From a bacterium (GTDB taxonomy: Bacteria; Krumholzibacteriota; Krumholzibacteriia; JACNKJ01), in the NCBI GenBank assembly GCA_014382085.1, contig JACNKJ010000297.1, positions 1-6,116 on the forward strand: 6,116 bases of DNA. The letters run 5' to 3'. Positions 1 to 5,952 of the stretch are shown here, in pieces. The first letter of the stretch is position 1; every line of letters begins with the position of its first letter. The position numbers were made by a program, and so were the translations under genes. Under the pieces are notes generated by a model. The model had not been told where the DNA came from and did no database searches. It worked only from the letters and a program-made list of their open reading frames with translations.

Positions 1-1584
1 AATTATGCCCGAATGGCTAATGACGAGCACGTTGATGTTTCCTTCAGCTACAAGGTCGACGATCCAGCGGGCGCTCGCATGCGGATCATCCCGCTTACCA
101 ACGGCGCGATTACCCCCAGTGCCGCCTGGCAGGGATCACCCCTTTTTCCCCAGGGAGAGTCCAGCGGCAGTCTCTACTTCACGGTCTCAGATGGAGATGT
201 GAAGGTCGATCAGATCGGCGTTTACATGTTCAGCGCGGACTGGAGCGAAACCCTGCTGGAGTTTTTCATCCCCGTGGACTACCGCTTCAGCGCTAAGGGC
301 ATCAACAATCTGGTCTTCAGTCATACACAGCCCTCGTGGATCCAGTATGAGGATGATCTCTACATCGAACATGATTTCATTAGCGATGAGCCAGGGTTGC
401 TCTACGTGCGCCCATTCTATCAGGGCTCACTCGTCCCCGACTACGGTGCAAGCGGTGGCGTAGAGATAACGCCACCCATGGATTTCGGCTCACACTTTTT
501 TACCATCTATAGTGGCCCTTCTCCGGTGGACGCGCTGCGTTTCCAGTTCTTGAGTCTGGACCAATCAGAAATTCTCTGGGAAGACTTCATTCTGGTGAAC
601 TACAACTGGGATGCCCACGGCCTCTCGAATCTCGGTTTCGACTGGGATTCAAACCAGTACCTGAGCTTCGATCAGTACGTAACAGGAACCTTCGACTACA
701 CGACCAGTGACCCCAACGGCGTGCGAATCTATTGCCTCGGCGCTCGAGACAACGAGATCGTCTTGACGCATCTCAATGCTGAAGGCAGCGTATTGCTGCC
801 GGCCCCAACAGGCAATGCCACTCGGTGGTTTCGATATTTGAACGACCAGGACATCAATCAGGTCTGTTTCTCCATGAGAAACGAAGACCAGTCGGAAACC
901 TATCTCGATGCCTTCGTACCACTGGACATTTTCTACCGCGCCCACGCCGTGAATCAGGTGTCGCTCTCGCCTGGAGCGCCGGCCCTTCTTGATATCGGAG
1001 AACGTATTTATACCGACTTCGCCTATCACACTACAGGCACGAACGACCTCCGCATCTGGAATACTGGTTACTACCAGGGAATCTCCGACGGAATGGCAAT
1101 CGGAGGCAGCCCGATCTATCCGGCCCCACACGGATTGGGTAGCAGTTTCTTTCTCTATAATAACTCCGCTCCAGTTCTCGTGGACCAGGTTCTCTTCGAA
1201 ATCTTCGACGAAATCGAGCAAGTCTACATCGAGACTTCATGGGCACCGGCTTTGCACTTCTACGGCTCGAGCGCCGTGGCCACGCAGGCTCCCGAGGAAG
1301 CTCCTGCATTGACCAAGCTCATGCCGAACTACCCGAACCCATTCAACCCCAAAACCACCCTCAGTTTCAACATGGCCCGAGCCGGGCATGTAAACTTGGC
1401 GGTTTTCGACGTGCAGGGTCGTCTTGTAAAGGTGCTAGTGGATGAACACAAGGCCGCCGGCCCTCACGCCATTGAGTGGGACGGGACTCATGCAAACGGC
1501 ACTCGAATGACCAGCGGTGTCTATCTGTCTAAACTCCTGTCCGGGGAATATGAAGAGACCCGAAAGATGATTTTGGTGAAGTAG
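1..1584 (+). CDS. Secreted repeat protein with C-terminal T9SS/FlgD-Ig-like sorting domain (5' partial)
   Basis: The reading frame is open from base 1 and stops at TAG 1582-1584. The first ATG (base 13) is probably internal: what follows (MANDEHVDVSFSY) is not a signal peptide, and it lines up with the beginning of a repeat unit, so the true start lies left of the window. Numbered from that ATG, residues 1-417 form about four units of roughly 105-110 residues. Each has an F-x-Y strand, a D-P/G-x-x-(V/L)-R-I strand, a P-x-P or G-S-P segment, a VDQVxF-like strand and a D-Q-S-E-like turn. Residues 435-523 are a classic sorting module: NYPNPFNPKTTLSF at 439-452, VFDVQGRLVKVL near 464-475, GVYLSKLLSG at 502-511, and terminal RKMILVK. 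In known FCB proteins this module directs type IX secretion across the outer membrane or to the cell surface. The repeats are all-beta in character and suggest an extracellular structural or binding role; no catalytic motif is visible. It converges with the downstream operon. Confidence 0.9.
   Translation, partial: NYARMANDEHVDVSFSYKVDDPAGARMRIIPLTNGAITPSAAWQGSPLFPQGESSGSLYFTVSDGDVKVDQIGVYMFSADWSETLLEFFIPVDYRFSAKGINNLVFSHTQPSWIQYEDDLYIEHDFISDEPGLLYVRPFYQGSLVPDYGASGGVEITPPMDFGSHFFTIYSGPSPVDALRFQFLSLDQSEILWEDFILVNYNWDAHGLSNLGFDWDSNQYLSFDQYVTGTFDYTTSDPNGVRIYCLGARDNEIVLTHLNAEGSVLLPAPTGNATRWFRYLNDQDINQVCFSMRNEDQSETYLDAFVPLDIFYRAHAVNQVSLSPGAPALLDIGERIYTDFAYHTTGTNDLRIWNTGYYQGISDGMAIGGSPIYPAPHGLGSSFFLYNNSAPVLVDQVLFEIFDEIEQVYIETSWAPALHFYGSSAVATQAPEEAPALTKLMPNYPNPFNPKTTLSFNMARAGHVNLAVFDVQGRLVKVLVDEHKAAGPHAIEWDGTHANGTRMTSGVYLSKLLSGEYEETRKMILVK
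13..1263 (+). repeat. Four tandem protein-level repeats (about 105-110 residues each)
   Basis: This divergent tandem repeat is visible in the protein rather than as identical DNA. Approximate units are residues 1-104, 112-210, 218-319 and 327-417, counted from the ATG at base 13. Anchors recur at regular spacing: VDQIGV (65-70), PVDALRF (171-177), INQVCF (281-286) and VDQVLF (390-395). Each of the first three is followed about ten residues later by an acidic-aromatic element (DWSETLLE, DQSEILWE, DQSETYLD) and then by a PVDY, LVNY or PLDI strand. Units 1 to 3 finish with a GINNLVF, GLSNLGF or AVNQVSL strand. Unit 4 is shorter at its end and runs into a linker (APEEAPALT) before the sorting domain. 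The repeat boundaries are my estimate. Confidence 0.75.
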
Positions 1585-1603
1585 TCACAGGATCGCTTGC
1601 ATG

Positions 1604-1634
1604 AACCCCGCGTCGGATCCGGCGCGGGGTTTTT
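1604..1634 (+). terminator. Intrinsic terminator after the secreted-protein gene
   Basis: A perfect 9-bp GC-rich stem (AACCCCGCG at 1604-1612 with CGCGGGGTT at 1623-1631) closes a 10-nt loop. The last five T residues of the run lie at 1630-1634. The hairpin begins 20 nt after the TAG at 1582-1584, as expected for a rho-independent terminator of the plus-strand gene. The TTA complement of the minus-strand stop codon (1633-1635) lies in the T-run, so the convergent operon ends directly at this hairpin. Read on the minus strand the same stem has no extended U-run after it, so it would terminate that transcript less convincingly. Confidence 0.9.
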
Positions 1635-2406
1635 ACTTCCTTCGCACAAAACAGAGTCCTGTCCAGGTGGAATCGAAGGATGCAATTTTGAAATCCACCC
1701 AGCCTTCCGCCAGTCCGAAGGCGCGCACCACCCTTTGGTCCAGGTCCTTGGCTTTCCCTGAAGACTTCTTGGGCCAAGCGATCCAGAGTCGGCCCTTTTC
1801 CTCGCAAGCACCTGCGGCCACAGGGAAGCGGCGTTCGAGACCATTTCGACTGCTCAAGAATTGAATTACCACGGAAAAGGGCCCACGCGCTTGGCCTGCC
1901 AACTTCACGCCCGGCGGAAGGTTTCCCAAAGTAGTCTTGAAGCTTGCCGGAGCACTGAGCAACGCCACTCGATCCTTCGGCTTGATCCCAAGCTTAGCCG
2001 ACAAGGAACGTCCCGCATACGCGGCAAAAACAGACTCAGGCGGATCTTGGCTTTGATCCTGTTTCTGGGCACTGCGAATGGCGCCGCGGATGCGCGTCCA
2101 CTCGCAATAGGTGAGATGCGGCAGCAAGATCATGATCTTCGATACCTTGCCGGGGACACCGCCCGCCATGACGATGGGAATTCCCCGTGTGGCGGCACGA
2201 TGTTTTAGAGCCACGGCAATATCTCTGCCCTGGGATGGAACATGATCCAAGTCGATGACGATGACATCGGGAGGATTGGACGCCATCTCCTTGAGAGTGG
2301 CGGTCCCAGAAAATGGCTGCATATCCAGATCATGTCCGGCAGCGCGAAGAAGCTTGGTTTTCTTTTCCTCCTCTTGAGGTTTCAACTGCAGAATGCGCAA
2401 GCGCAT
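1633..2406 (-). CDS. Degenerate receiver domain fused to DUF3052
   Basis: This is a 257-residue cytoplasmic protein with two parts. Residues about 1-112 look like a CheY-type receiver fold: beta1 RILQL (4-8), the beta3 strand DVIVIDLD with a possible phospho-acceptor D52, and beta4 IPIVMAGG (76-83). The usual acidic pair after beta1 is absent (LKPQEEE), the switch Thr/Ser after beta4 is Ala (A81), and no conserved Lys-Pro follows beta5. It is therefore probably a pseudo-receiver that is not phosphorylated normally. Residues about 128-257 match DUF3052 as I know it: YAGRSLSAKLGIKP (130-143), VALLSAP, LPPGVKL, a central FLSSRNGLERR, LWIAWPKKSSG (207-217) and VDFKIASFDSTWTGLCFVRR at the end. DUF3052 has no established biochemical function. 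The ATG at 2406-2404 follows the upstream stop by 1 nt, with GAGG (2417-2414) 7 nt before it. It is the last gene of the operon. The domain calls come from motif memory, with DUF3052 firmer than the receiver. Confidence 0.85.
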   Translation of the reverse strand: MRLRILQLKPQEEEKKTKLLRAAGHDLDMQPFSGTATLKEMASNPPDVIVIDLDHVPSQGRDIAVALKHRAATRGIPIVMAGGVPGKVSKIMILLPHLTYCEWTRIRGAIRSAQKQDQSQDPPESVFAAYAGRSLSAKLGIKPKDRVALLSAPASFKTTLGNLPPGVKLAGQARGPFSVVIQFLSSRNGLERRFPVAAGACEEKGRLWIAWPKKSSGKAKDLDQRVVRAFGLAEGWVDFKIASFDSTWTGLCFVRRK

Positions 2407-2407
2407 G

Positions 2408-2911
2408 CTAAAACCTCAGCTTCTTGCCATGCATGGTCATGCCATCGCGCCAGGGAATTTGGGTAGGCTTGAGGGCTTTGAGAAGTTGTACGTGCCCGAC
2501 TCGATCGAAACCTTCATTCACGAACATGGCCATAGCTTCCACGTTGCGCGCTACGGGACGTATGCTCAGGTATCCGACCTCGTATTTCGCCGCTTCCGCG
2601 CACACGTGATCCAAGAGATGTTTTCCGATGCCGCGAGATCGATGTCCTGGCCTTACGACGATGGGTTCCACTTCAGTTTCCTCACCCGAGTGGAGCAGAC
2701 CCACTAGTCCGAAGATTTCACCACCATCCACCGCGACCCAAAGACCCGCAAAATCCGGGCGACGCAAGTGCTCGTCCAATTGTTTGCCCGGATCATCTCC
2801 GCCGATATCGGGGCTGTCATAAAGGTCGCGATGCCGCTGGGTGAGGTCCACCCAAAGCTGTCGACAGGCTTCGAGATCACCGTCTTCGTATGCGCGAACG
2901 GATAGACTCAT
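2408..2911 (-). CDS. GNAT-family N-acetyltransferase (Acetyltransf_1 type)
   Basis: This 167-residue protein has a single GNAT fold, of the length expected for a stand-alone acetyltransferase. It would transfer an acetyl group from acetyl-CoA to an amine on a small molecule or protein in the cytoplasm. The N-terminal strand and helix are MSLSVRAYEDGDLEACRQL. Beta4 and motif A are VEPIVVRPGHRSRGIGKHLL (81-100), with the acetyl-CoA pyrophosphate loop R-S-R-G-I-G at 91-96. Motif B is ARNVEAMAMFVNEGF (121-135), the typical N-x-x-A-x-x-(F/L)-(Y/V)-x-x-x-G-F pattern. I chose the ATG at 2911-2909 because it overlaps the upstream stop as ATGA and has AGAGG 7 nt before it; an ATG eight codons further upstream has no comparable site. 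The N-terminal half differs from the other GNAT in this operon, so the two are not recent duplicates. The substrate is unknown. Confidence 0.93.
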   Translation of the reverse strand: MSLSVRAYEDGDLEACRQLWVDLTQRHRDLYDSPDIGGDDPGKQLDEHLRRPDFAGLWVAVDGGEIFGLVGLLHSGEETEVEPIVVRPGHRSRGIGKHLLDHVCAEAAKYEVGYLSIRPVARNVEAMAMFVNEGFDRVGHVQLLKALKPTQIPWRDGMTMHGKKLRF

Positions 2912-3360
2912 GATTTTTCCTCTTCCGGCCAGCATTCCAATTGCTGTCTCAATGCCACGATTTTACCAATGTGATAGGCATTGTGCGCGCTCATGGCCAT
3001 GAACACATCGCCGAAGGTAGTGCCGGGTCCAATCTCGGCATCGAGATCGATCGTGTTGGCTTTCTCAGCCAGACTCCATAGATCACCAAGGTACTCGGCA
3101 ACTCGAGCATCCCATGCGGATGGATCGGCGGGAACCAGCTCGCGAGGAAAGCGCTCGCCAGACATCCACTCCCGATAGAGTTCCTCGCTTCCCGAAAGTA
3201 TGACCTTGTGCCAGCTAATAAGGTGCATCAATTCCTGATAGATGCTGTGTTTCGCACCTTGGGGAAGTGTGCCGATCGCGTCCCAAGGAATGTCAGCCAC
3301 CACACGAGCCCGCTTCGGATACTCACCCTCCAGGAGAACATGTTTCCAAATGTTTTCCAT
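2908..3360 (-). CDS. DinB/YfiT-type four-helix-bundle metalloprotein
   Basis: This 150-residue, mostly helical protein has the DinB-superfamily layout. A helix-2 histidine motif reads HSIYQELMHLISWHK (H38, H46, H51), and the last helix carries the signature HNAYHIGKIVALRQ (H126-x3-H130). One helix-2 histidine (most likely H46) plus H126 and H130 would form the metal triad. Relatives include thiol S-transferases (bacillithiol- or mycothiol-dependent), small hydrolases and uncharacterised damage-inducible proteins, so the chemistry cannot be fixed from sequence. There is no signal peptide; it is cytoplasmic. The start is ATG 3360-3358, which shares one base with the upstream TGA (TGATG) and has GGAGG at 3372-3368 with a 7-nt spacer. 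The GTG codon immediately before it (3363-3361) would give only a 4-nt spacer and one extra residue. Its stop overlaps the next start as ATGA. Confidence 0.9.
   Translation of the reverse strand: MENIWKHVLLEGEYPKRARVVADIPWDAIGTLPQGAKHSIYQELMHLISWHKVILSGSEELYREWMSGERFPRELVPADPSAWDARVAEYLGDLWSLAEKANTIDLDAEIGPGTTFGDVFMAMSAHNAYHIGKIVALRQQLECWPEEEKS
2919..2923 (-). promoter_or_regulatory. Ribosome binding site deciding the GNAT start at 2911
   Basis: Read on the minus strand, AGAGG lies 7 nt before the ATG at 2911-2909. It is inside the 3' end of the DinB-type gene, whose stop overlaps that ATG. This supports the shorter GNAT start over the in-frame ATG at 2935. Confidence 0.8.
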
Positions 3361-3878
3361 CACCCCTCCTCCACCGAATGTAGATCGAGATAGCGCTCCC
3401 GGCTCAGACGCATCATATGTGCATCCTTCACAGAAAGATCCTGTACGAATCCGAAATCCTCGAGAATCTTTCGCCCCTGTAAATTCTCAAGAGCGAGGGG
3501 ATCATCGATGCCGCGAGCTTCCAAAACTAGAAAGTAATGCTTGAAGAACACGCGCAGCGCTTCGCTGCCATAACCTCGCCCGCGATGGGACGCCTGGACC
3601 TTGATGTTAAACTCAGCCACTCGAGTTTGGAGATCCATGCGATGACTGCTCACCTCGCCGATGGGCTTGTCATCTGCATCGTAGATAAGAAAGTAACAAT
3701 GACTCGGCCCTCCCGGATCCACCACCTTCGCAAACCACCGGCGTGCGGCATCATTGCAAAGCTTGTGGGTGCCGCCCACCGCCTCCATGGTGGCGGAATC
3801 ATTCCAGAGCCACTGCACATAAGCCATGTCCTCCCACTTTGGATGAGCAAGCCCTAGCAATGCTTTCTTCGGTGGCAT
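3360..3878 (-). CDS. GNAT-family N-acetyltransferase, RimJ/RimL-like (Acetyltransf_3 type)
   Basis: This 172-residue cytoplasmic protein has an intact GNAT core. An early substrate-side segment (YVQWLWNDSATMEAVGG, 20-36) is like that of RimJ/RimL-type enzymes, followed by strand YFLIYDADDKPIGEVS (62-77). Motif A is AEFNIKVQASHRGRGYG (88-104), with the acetyl-CoA loop R-G-R-G-Y-G at 99-104. Motif B is LENLQGRKILEDFGF (130-144), the N-x-x-(G/A)-x-x-x-x-E-x-x-G-F pattern of this subgroup. The frame stays open further upstream to a Met at 3959. That extension would lie inside the preceding gene and reads as basic non-GNAT sequence. The ATG at 3878-3876 instead sits 7 nt after the preceding stop, with AGGG (3887-3884) 5 nt before it. 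RimJ/RimL relatives acetylate ribosomal-protein N-termini, but many close family members modify antibiotics or other small molecules, so the target is open. Confidence 0.92.
   Translation of the reverse strand: MPPKKALLGLAHPKWEDMAYVQWLWNDSATMEAVGGTHKLCNDAARRWFAKVVDPGGPSHCYFLIYDADDKPIGEVSSHRMDLQTRVAEFNIKVQASHRGRGYGSEALRVFFKHYFLVLEARGIDDPLALENLQGRKILEDFGFVQDLSVKDAHMMRLSRERYLDLHSVEEG
3368..3372 (-). promoter_or_regulatory. Ribosome binding site for the DinB-type gene (ATG 3360 over GTG 3363)
   Basis: The minus strand reads GGAGGAGGGGTGATG. The GGAGG core is 7 nt from the ATG but only 4 nt from the adjacent GTG, so ATG is the better start. The site lies within the last codons of the upstream GNAT gene. 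Confidence 0.8.
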
Positions 3879-3883
3879 GGTGT

Positions 3884-3887
3884 CCCT
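3884..3887 (-). promoter_or_regulatory. Ribosome binding site for the RimJ/RimL-like GNAT, overlapping the upstream stop codon
   Basis: The minus strand reads TAGGGACACC before ATG 3878-3876. AGGG shares bases with the TAG stop (3888-3886) of the envelope-protein gene, so termination and re-initiation are physically linked. This supports the 172-residue form of the enzyme. Confidence 0.7.
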
Positions 3888-4512
3888 ATTTTGCCTCTGC
3901 GATCCAATGTGTGGCCATTTGTCGGAACCAGTATGTCGCAAGAGTCGCAGCCACCGCAAAGCTGATCAGAGATGGAGGCTCCTTCTCTAAAGTGATACCA
4001 ACATAGTTCGAACTGAATGATCCCGCGTAATTGTCGTGAGCTCCGCCGTCGATTCTATAGTCCATCTGTTCGTACACATAGCAAAGTGAGAATCGACTAT
4101 TGCGTTTCAGGGCTATGCGCCAATGCTGACCAGTTTCGAAGAAATCCGAACTCATGGGACTGTCATGATTGCTCCAAAGTATTCCACCAGAAGTTTCAAT
4201 TCTCCAGTTGTCGCCAACCTGCCTAGAAAAATGCGGGGCGAGATAAAAACGCTGATCCTCGTGACCCGAAGACATGCCAAGGGAAAGGCCCAGGTTGTTT
4301 CCCCGCGAGTTTAAGGGCCGAAGTGAAATTCCTGTTTCCACAAATGCTCGAATCGGAGATTCCAGGTAACTGTGGATGTCCGTTTCCGAACCGAGAAGCA
4401 CTCCACCCTCTAAAAAATGACGGGAGCCTGGCCCTCTCTCAACCTGCTCAAGGGCCATTGTGCCGGAAACCAGGGCTACTAGGAGAATGAAGACAAGCCA
4501 GCATGACCTCAT
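3886..4512 (-). CDS. Small envelope protein, paralogue of the 5356-5952 gene: signal peptide, beta-rich body, C-terminal membrane helix
   Basis: I do not recognise a named family. The 208-residue product begins with a clear export signal (MRSCWLVFILLVALVSGTMA, 1-20, likely cut after A20). Residues about 33-177 are rich in alternating, strand-like segments and aromatic/glycine patterns (FLEGGVLLG, LGLSLGM, WRIETSGGILWS, FETGQHWRIAL, SNYVGITLE), as in small outer-membrane barrels. It ends with a hydrophobic segment (SLISFAVAATLATYWF, 181-196) and a short polar tail. A final membrane helix is odd for a beta-barrel, so an inner-membrane-anchored periplasmic domain is an alternative. The protein aligns along its length with the 5356-5952 product, sharing FLExG, GxExD, YxES, ExGxxxRxL, W-x-I-x-x-x-x-GIL and F(E/D)TG. 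The ATG overlaps the nitroreductase stop as ATGA, with AGGAGG 7 nt before it, so the two are probably translationally coupled. Confidence 0.85.
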   Translation of the reverse strand: MRSCWLVFILLVALVSGTMALEQVERGPGSRHFLEGGVLLGSETDIHSYLESPIRAFVETGISLRPLNSRGNNLGLSLGMSSGHEDQRFYLAPHFSRQVGDNWRIETSGGILWSNHDSPMSSDFFETGQHWRIALKRNSRFSLCYVYEQMDYRIDGGAHDNYAGSFSSNYVGITLEKEPPSLISFAVAATLATYWFRQMATHWIAEAK

Positions 4513-5306
4513 GAATCATCCTCCTGGTTCATGAACTCTTGCGATTCCAAATACTTCAGCACGCGGCGGGAAAAAGCCTGATGCGAATCCCGGCTGTACT
4601 TCACCTTTGTGTAGAGCTGGGCCAAATTCTCCACGCCCGCCTCCTCCACGCGCCTTCGCAATTCGGGATGAGCCATGTAGCGTTTCCATCCGTCAAGCTC
4701 GCGATCCTTGTAGATCTCCAGCACGCGCTCGTCGCTATAACTCTGATAGGTTTCATAGTGCAGCAGTCCGCCCAAGGGTAGGCGGTCGCGCAATTCGGGC
4801 GCCTCATCCGGCCACCCCAAAGAGAATCCGGCCACAGGCACCACATTGCCTGGAAGCTCGAGGATGTCACCAATCTCATCGCAACTGGCAAGAGTACTAC
4901 CCATGTAGCAAATCCCGAGGCCATGGGATTCGGCGGCCAGGGCCACGTTTTGAGAAACGAGAACCGCGTCGATGGTGGCGACCATGAAGCTCATGAAATT
5001 GTCGAAACCATCGGGCGCGTTGCGAAGTTCGAGCCATCTACGCATGCGATGGAAATCGGCGCAAAAAGTGATGAGCACCGGCGCATCCAATACCATGTTC
5101 TGGTGAAAGTGAGGTTTGGACAGCCGTTCGCGAAGAGCTCGTTCTCGCGTAACAATGATCGAGTAGGTCTGCATGTTTCCCGAAGACGAGGCACGTATGC
5201 CCGCCTCAAGTACTTCCTGAATCAAGTCTTCGGATACCGGATCGGGTTTGTAACTTCGTATGGATCGATGCTTGGAAATGGCATCCAGAATTGCGCCTTC
5301 GCTCAT
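4509..5306 (-). CDS. NfsA/FRP-like FMN-dependent nitroreductase family protein
   Basis: This 265-residue protein is close to the usual length of NfsA/Frp-type flavin reductases, which use NAD(P)H to reduce nitro compounds, quinones, chromate or flavins as FMN-bound cytoplasmic dimers. Family marks include the N-terminal FMN phosphate motif HRSIRSYKPDPV (13-24), the ASSSGNMQTYSIIV segment (39-52) that packs on the isoalloxazine ring, and FMVATIDAVLVSQNVALAAESHGLG (107-131), the long core helix. GICYMGS (131-137) and VVPVAGFSLGWPDEAPELRDRLPL (155-178) follow the pattern of the NfsA subgroup, with a C-terminal excursion (about 180-245) typical of it. The ATG at 5306-5304 has GGAAG (5315-5311) 4 nt before it. 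A 49-nt gap separates it from the preceding gene, the largest in this operon. Its stop overlaps the next start (ATGA). The physiological substrate is not predictable; bacterial gene symbols are avoided because this is only subfamily-level recognition. Confidence 0.93.
   Translation of the reverse strand: MSEGAILDAISKHRSIRSYKPDPVSEDLIQEVLEAGIRASSSGNMQTYSIIVTRERALRERLSKPHFHQNMVLDAPVLITFCADFHRMRRWLELRNAPDGFDNFMSFMVATIDAVLVSQNVALAAESHGLGICYMGSTLASCDEIGDILELPGNVVPVAGFSLGWPDEAPELRDRLPLGGLLHYETYQSYSDERVLEIYKDRELDGWKRYMAHPELRRRVEEAGVENLAQLYTKVKYSRDSHQAFSRRVLKYLESQEFMNQEDDS
4520..4525 (-). promoter_or_regulatory. Consensus Shine-Dalgarno for the second envelope protein
   Basis: A full AGGAGG lies 7 nt before ATG 4512-4510, embedded in the last codons of the nitroreductase gene. 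It is the closest to consensus of the minus-strand sites and suggests efficient independent initiation as well as coupling through the ATGA overlap. Confidence 0.85.
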
Positions 5307-5355
5307 TTATCTTCCAGTCTATTCAATGGGACGAAATCGTATGCTCAATGGTTTC

Positions 5356-5952
5356 TCAGACACCAAGTCTCAATGCAATGATCATCAGTACGCCGAAACC
5401 CGCCAGCATTCCGGCACCCAGCCAGGCACCGGGTTTGTCGTGAAACATCAAACCTCCGTAGATGGCACGATGGGTTCCGTTCCGTGGTCCGTGGTATCCC
5501 AACACCGGTTCCGCGCCAGTATCGAAGGGCAGCTCCTGGTAAAGCAGATTGATGGACACATGGCGACGATGGCGGAAGCCGATGCGTGCCTCCCAACCCG
5601 TGTCGAAAACCCCCGACTCCTCCGATTCACTGCTGTACAAAATGCCAGCACCAGCATGGATGGACCAAGGGTCGCTCAGGGAATGGTTCCAACGGGCTAG
5701 AAGCGAAAGCCTAAAATCGTCCTGGGCCGGTTGCATGGAAATGCCCAGTCCCCAGCGCTGCTTTCCCAAAGATCTGAAATCGTAGCCCGTCTCCAAACGT
5801 AGCCGCCAAGCGGATTCCGAATAGAGTGGTGCGTCCTTTTCTCCGCCTATAAATGCGCCCGACTCCAGGAAAGGAGATACCTCACTTTCGGCAACAGCCG
5901 AAAGTGCAAGCAGAAGAAAAAATACGCTTGCAAGAATCCTGAAGCCGCTCAT
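5356..5952 (-). CDS. Small envelope protein, paralogue of the 3886-4512 gene: signal peptide, beta-rich body, C-terminal membrane helix
   Basis: This 198-residue protein belongs to no family I can name. It has a signal peptide (hydrophobic 6-18, likely cleaved after AVA at 19-21). A strand-rich domain follows from about 27 to 170, with short amphipathic segments ending in aromatic residues (FLESGAFIGG, WGLGISMQ, FRLSLLARW, WSIHAGAGILYS, ARIGFRHR, VSINLLYQ). It ends with a hydrophobic helix (about 177-194, including GMLAGFGVLMIIAL) and an almost absent tail. Order, spacing and end-to-end architecture match the second copy downstream, so this is an ancient duplication within one operon. It may be a small outer-membrane barrel or an inner-membrane-anchored periplasmic domain; the final helix favours the latter, but I cannot decide. 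The ATG at 5952-5950 overlaps the stop of the DinB-like gene (ATGA), and AAGG lies about 7 nt before it. Confidence 0.85.
   Translation of the reverse strand: MSGFRILASVFFLLLALSAVAESEVSPFLESGAFIGGEKDAPLYSESAWRLRLETGYDFRSLGKQRWGLGISMQPAQDDFRLSLLARWNHSLSDPWSIHAGAGILYSSESEESGVFDTGWEARIGFRHRRHVSINLLYQELPFDTGAEPVLGYHGPRNGTHRAIYGGLMFHDKPGAWLGAGMLAGFGVLMIIALRLGV

Noticed and set aside
649..1221. A 190-codon open frame on the minus strand inside the secreted-protein gene
   Set aside because: It lies antisense to a gene with clear repeats and a sorting domain. Its translation shows no recognisable domain.
1614..1621. Palindrome CGGATCCG as a protein-binding site
   Set aside because: It falls in the loop of the terminator hairpin and is an isolated 8-mer with no second copy noticed nearby.
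3879..3959. N-terminal extension of the RimJ/RimL-like GNAT to a Met at 3959
   Set aside because: It would overlap the upstream gene by more than 70 nt and adds basic sequence unlike GNATs. The internal ATG at 3878 has a suitably spaced AGGG and sits just after the upstream stop.
3886..4512. Horizontal acquisition of the second envelope gene, because its GC looks lower (about 51% over 4021-4380 by hand count, against about 60% over 5401-5640 in its paralogue)
   Set aside because: A sampled line of the neighbouring nitroreductase gene is also about 50% GC, so the difference is not distinctive. The gene is coupled into the operon.
5307..5355. Possible internal promoter before the nitroreductase gene (minus strand TTGAGC, 17 nt, TGAATA)
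   Set aside because: The -10 element matches the consensus poorly and promoter sequences in FCB phyla often differ from the E. coli type, so it is not supportable by eye.
4923..5381. A 152-codon plus-strand open frame opposite the nitroreductase
   Set aside because: It is fully antisense to well-conserved nitroreductase motifs and has no domain signature of its own.
5260..5700. A 146-codon plus-strand open frame opposite the first envelope protein
   Set aside because: It is an antisense shadow; the minus-strand product has a signal peptide, a paralogue and a coupled start.
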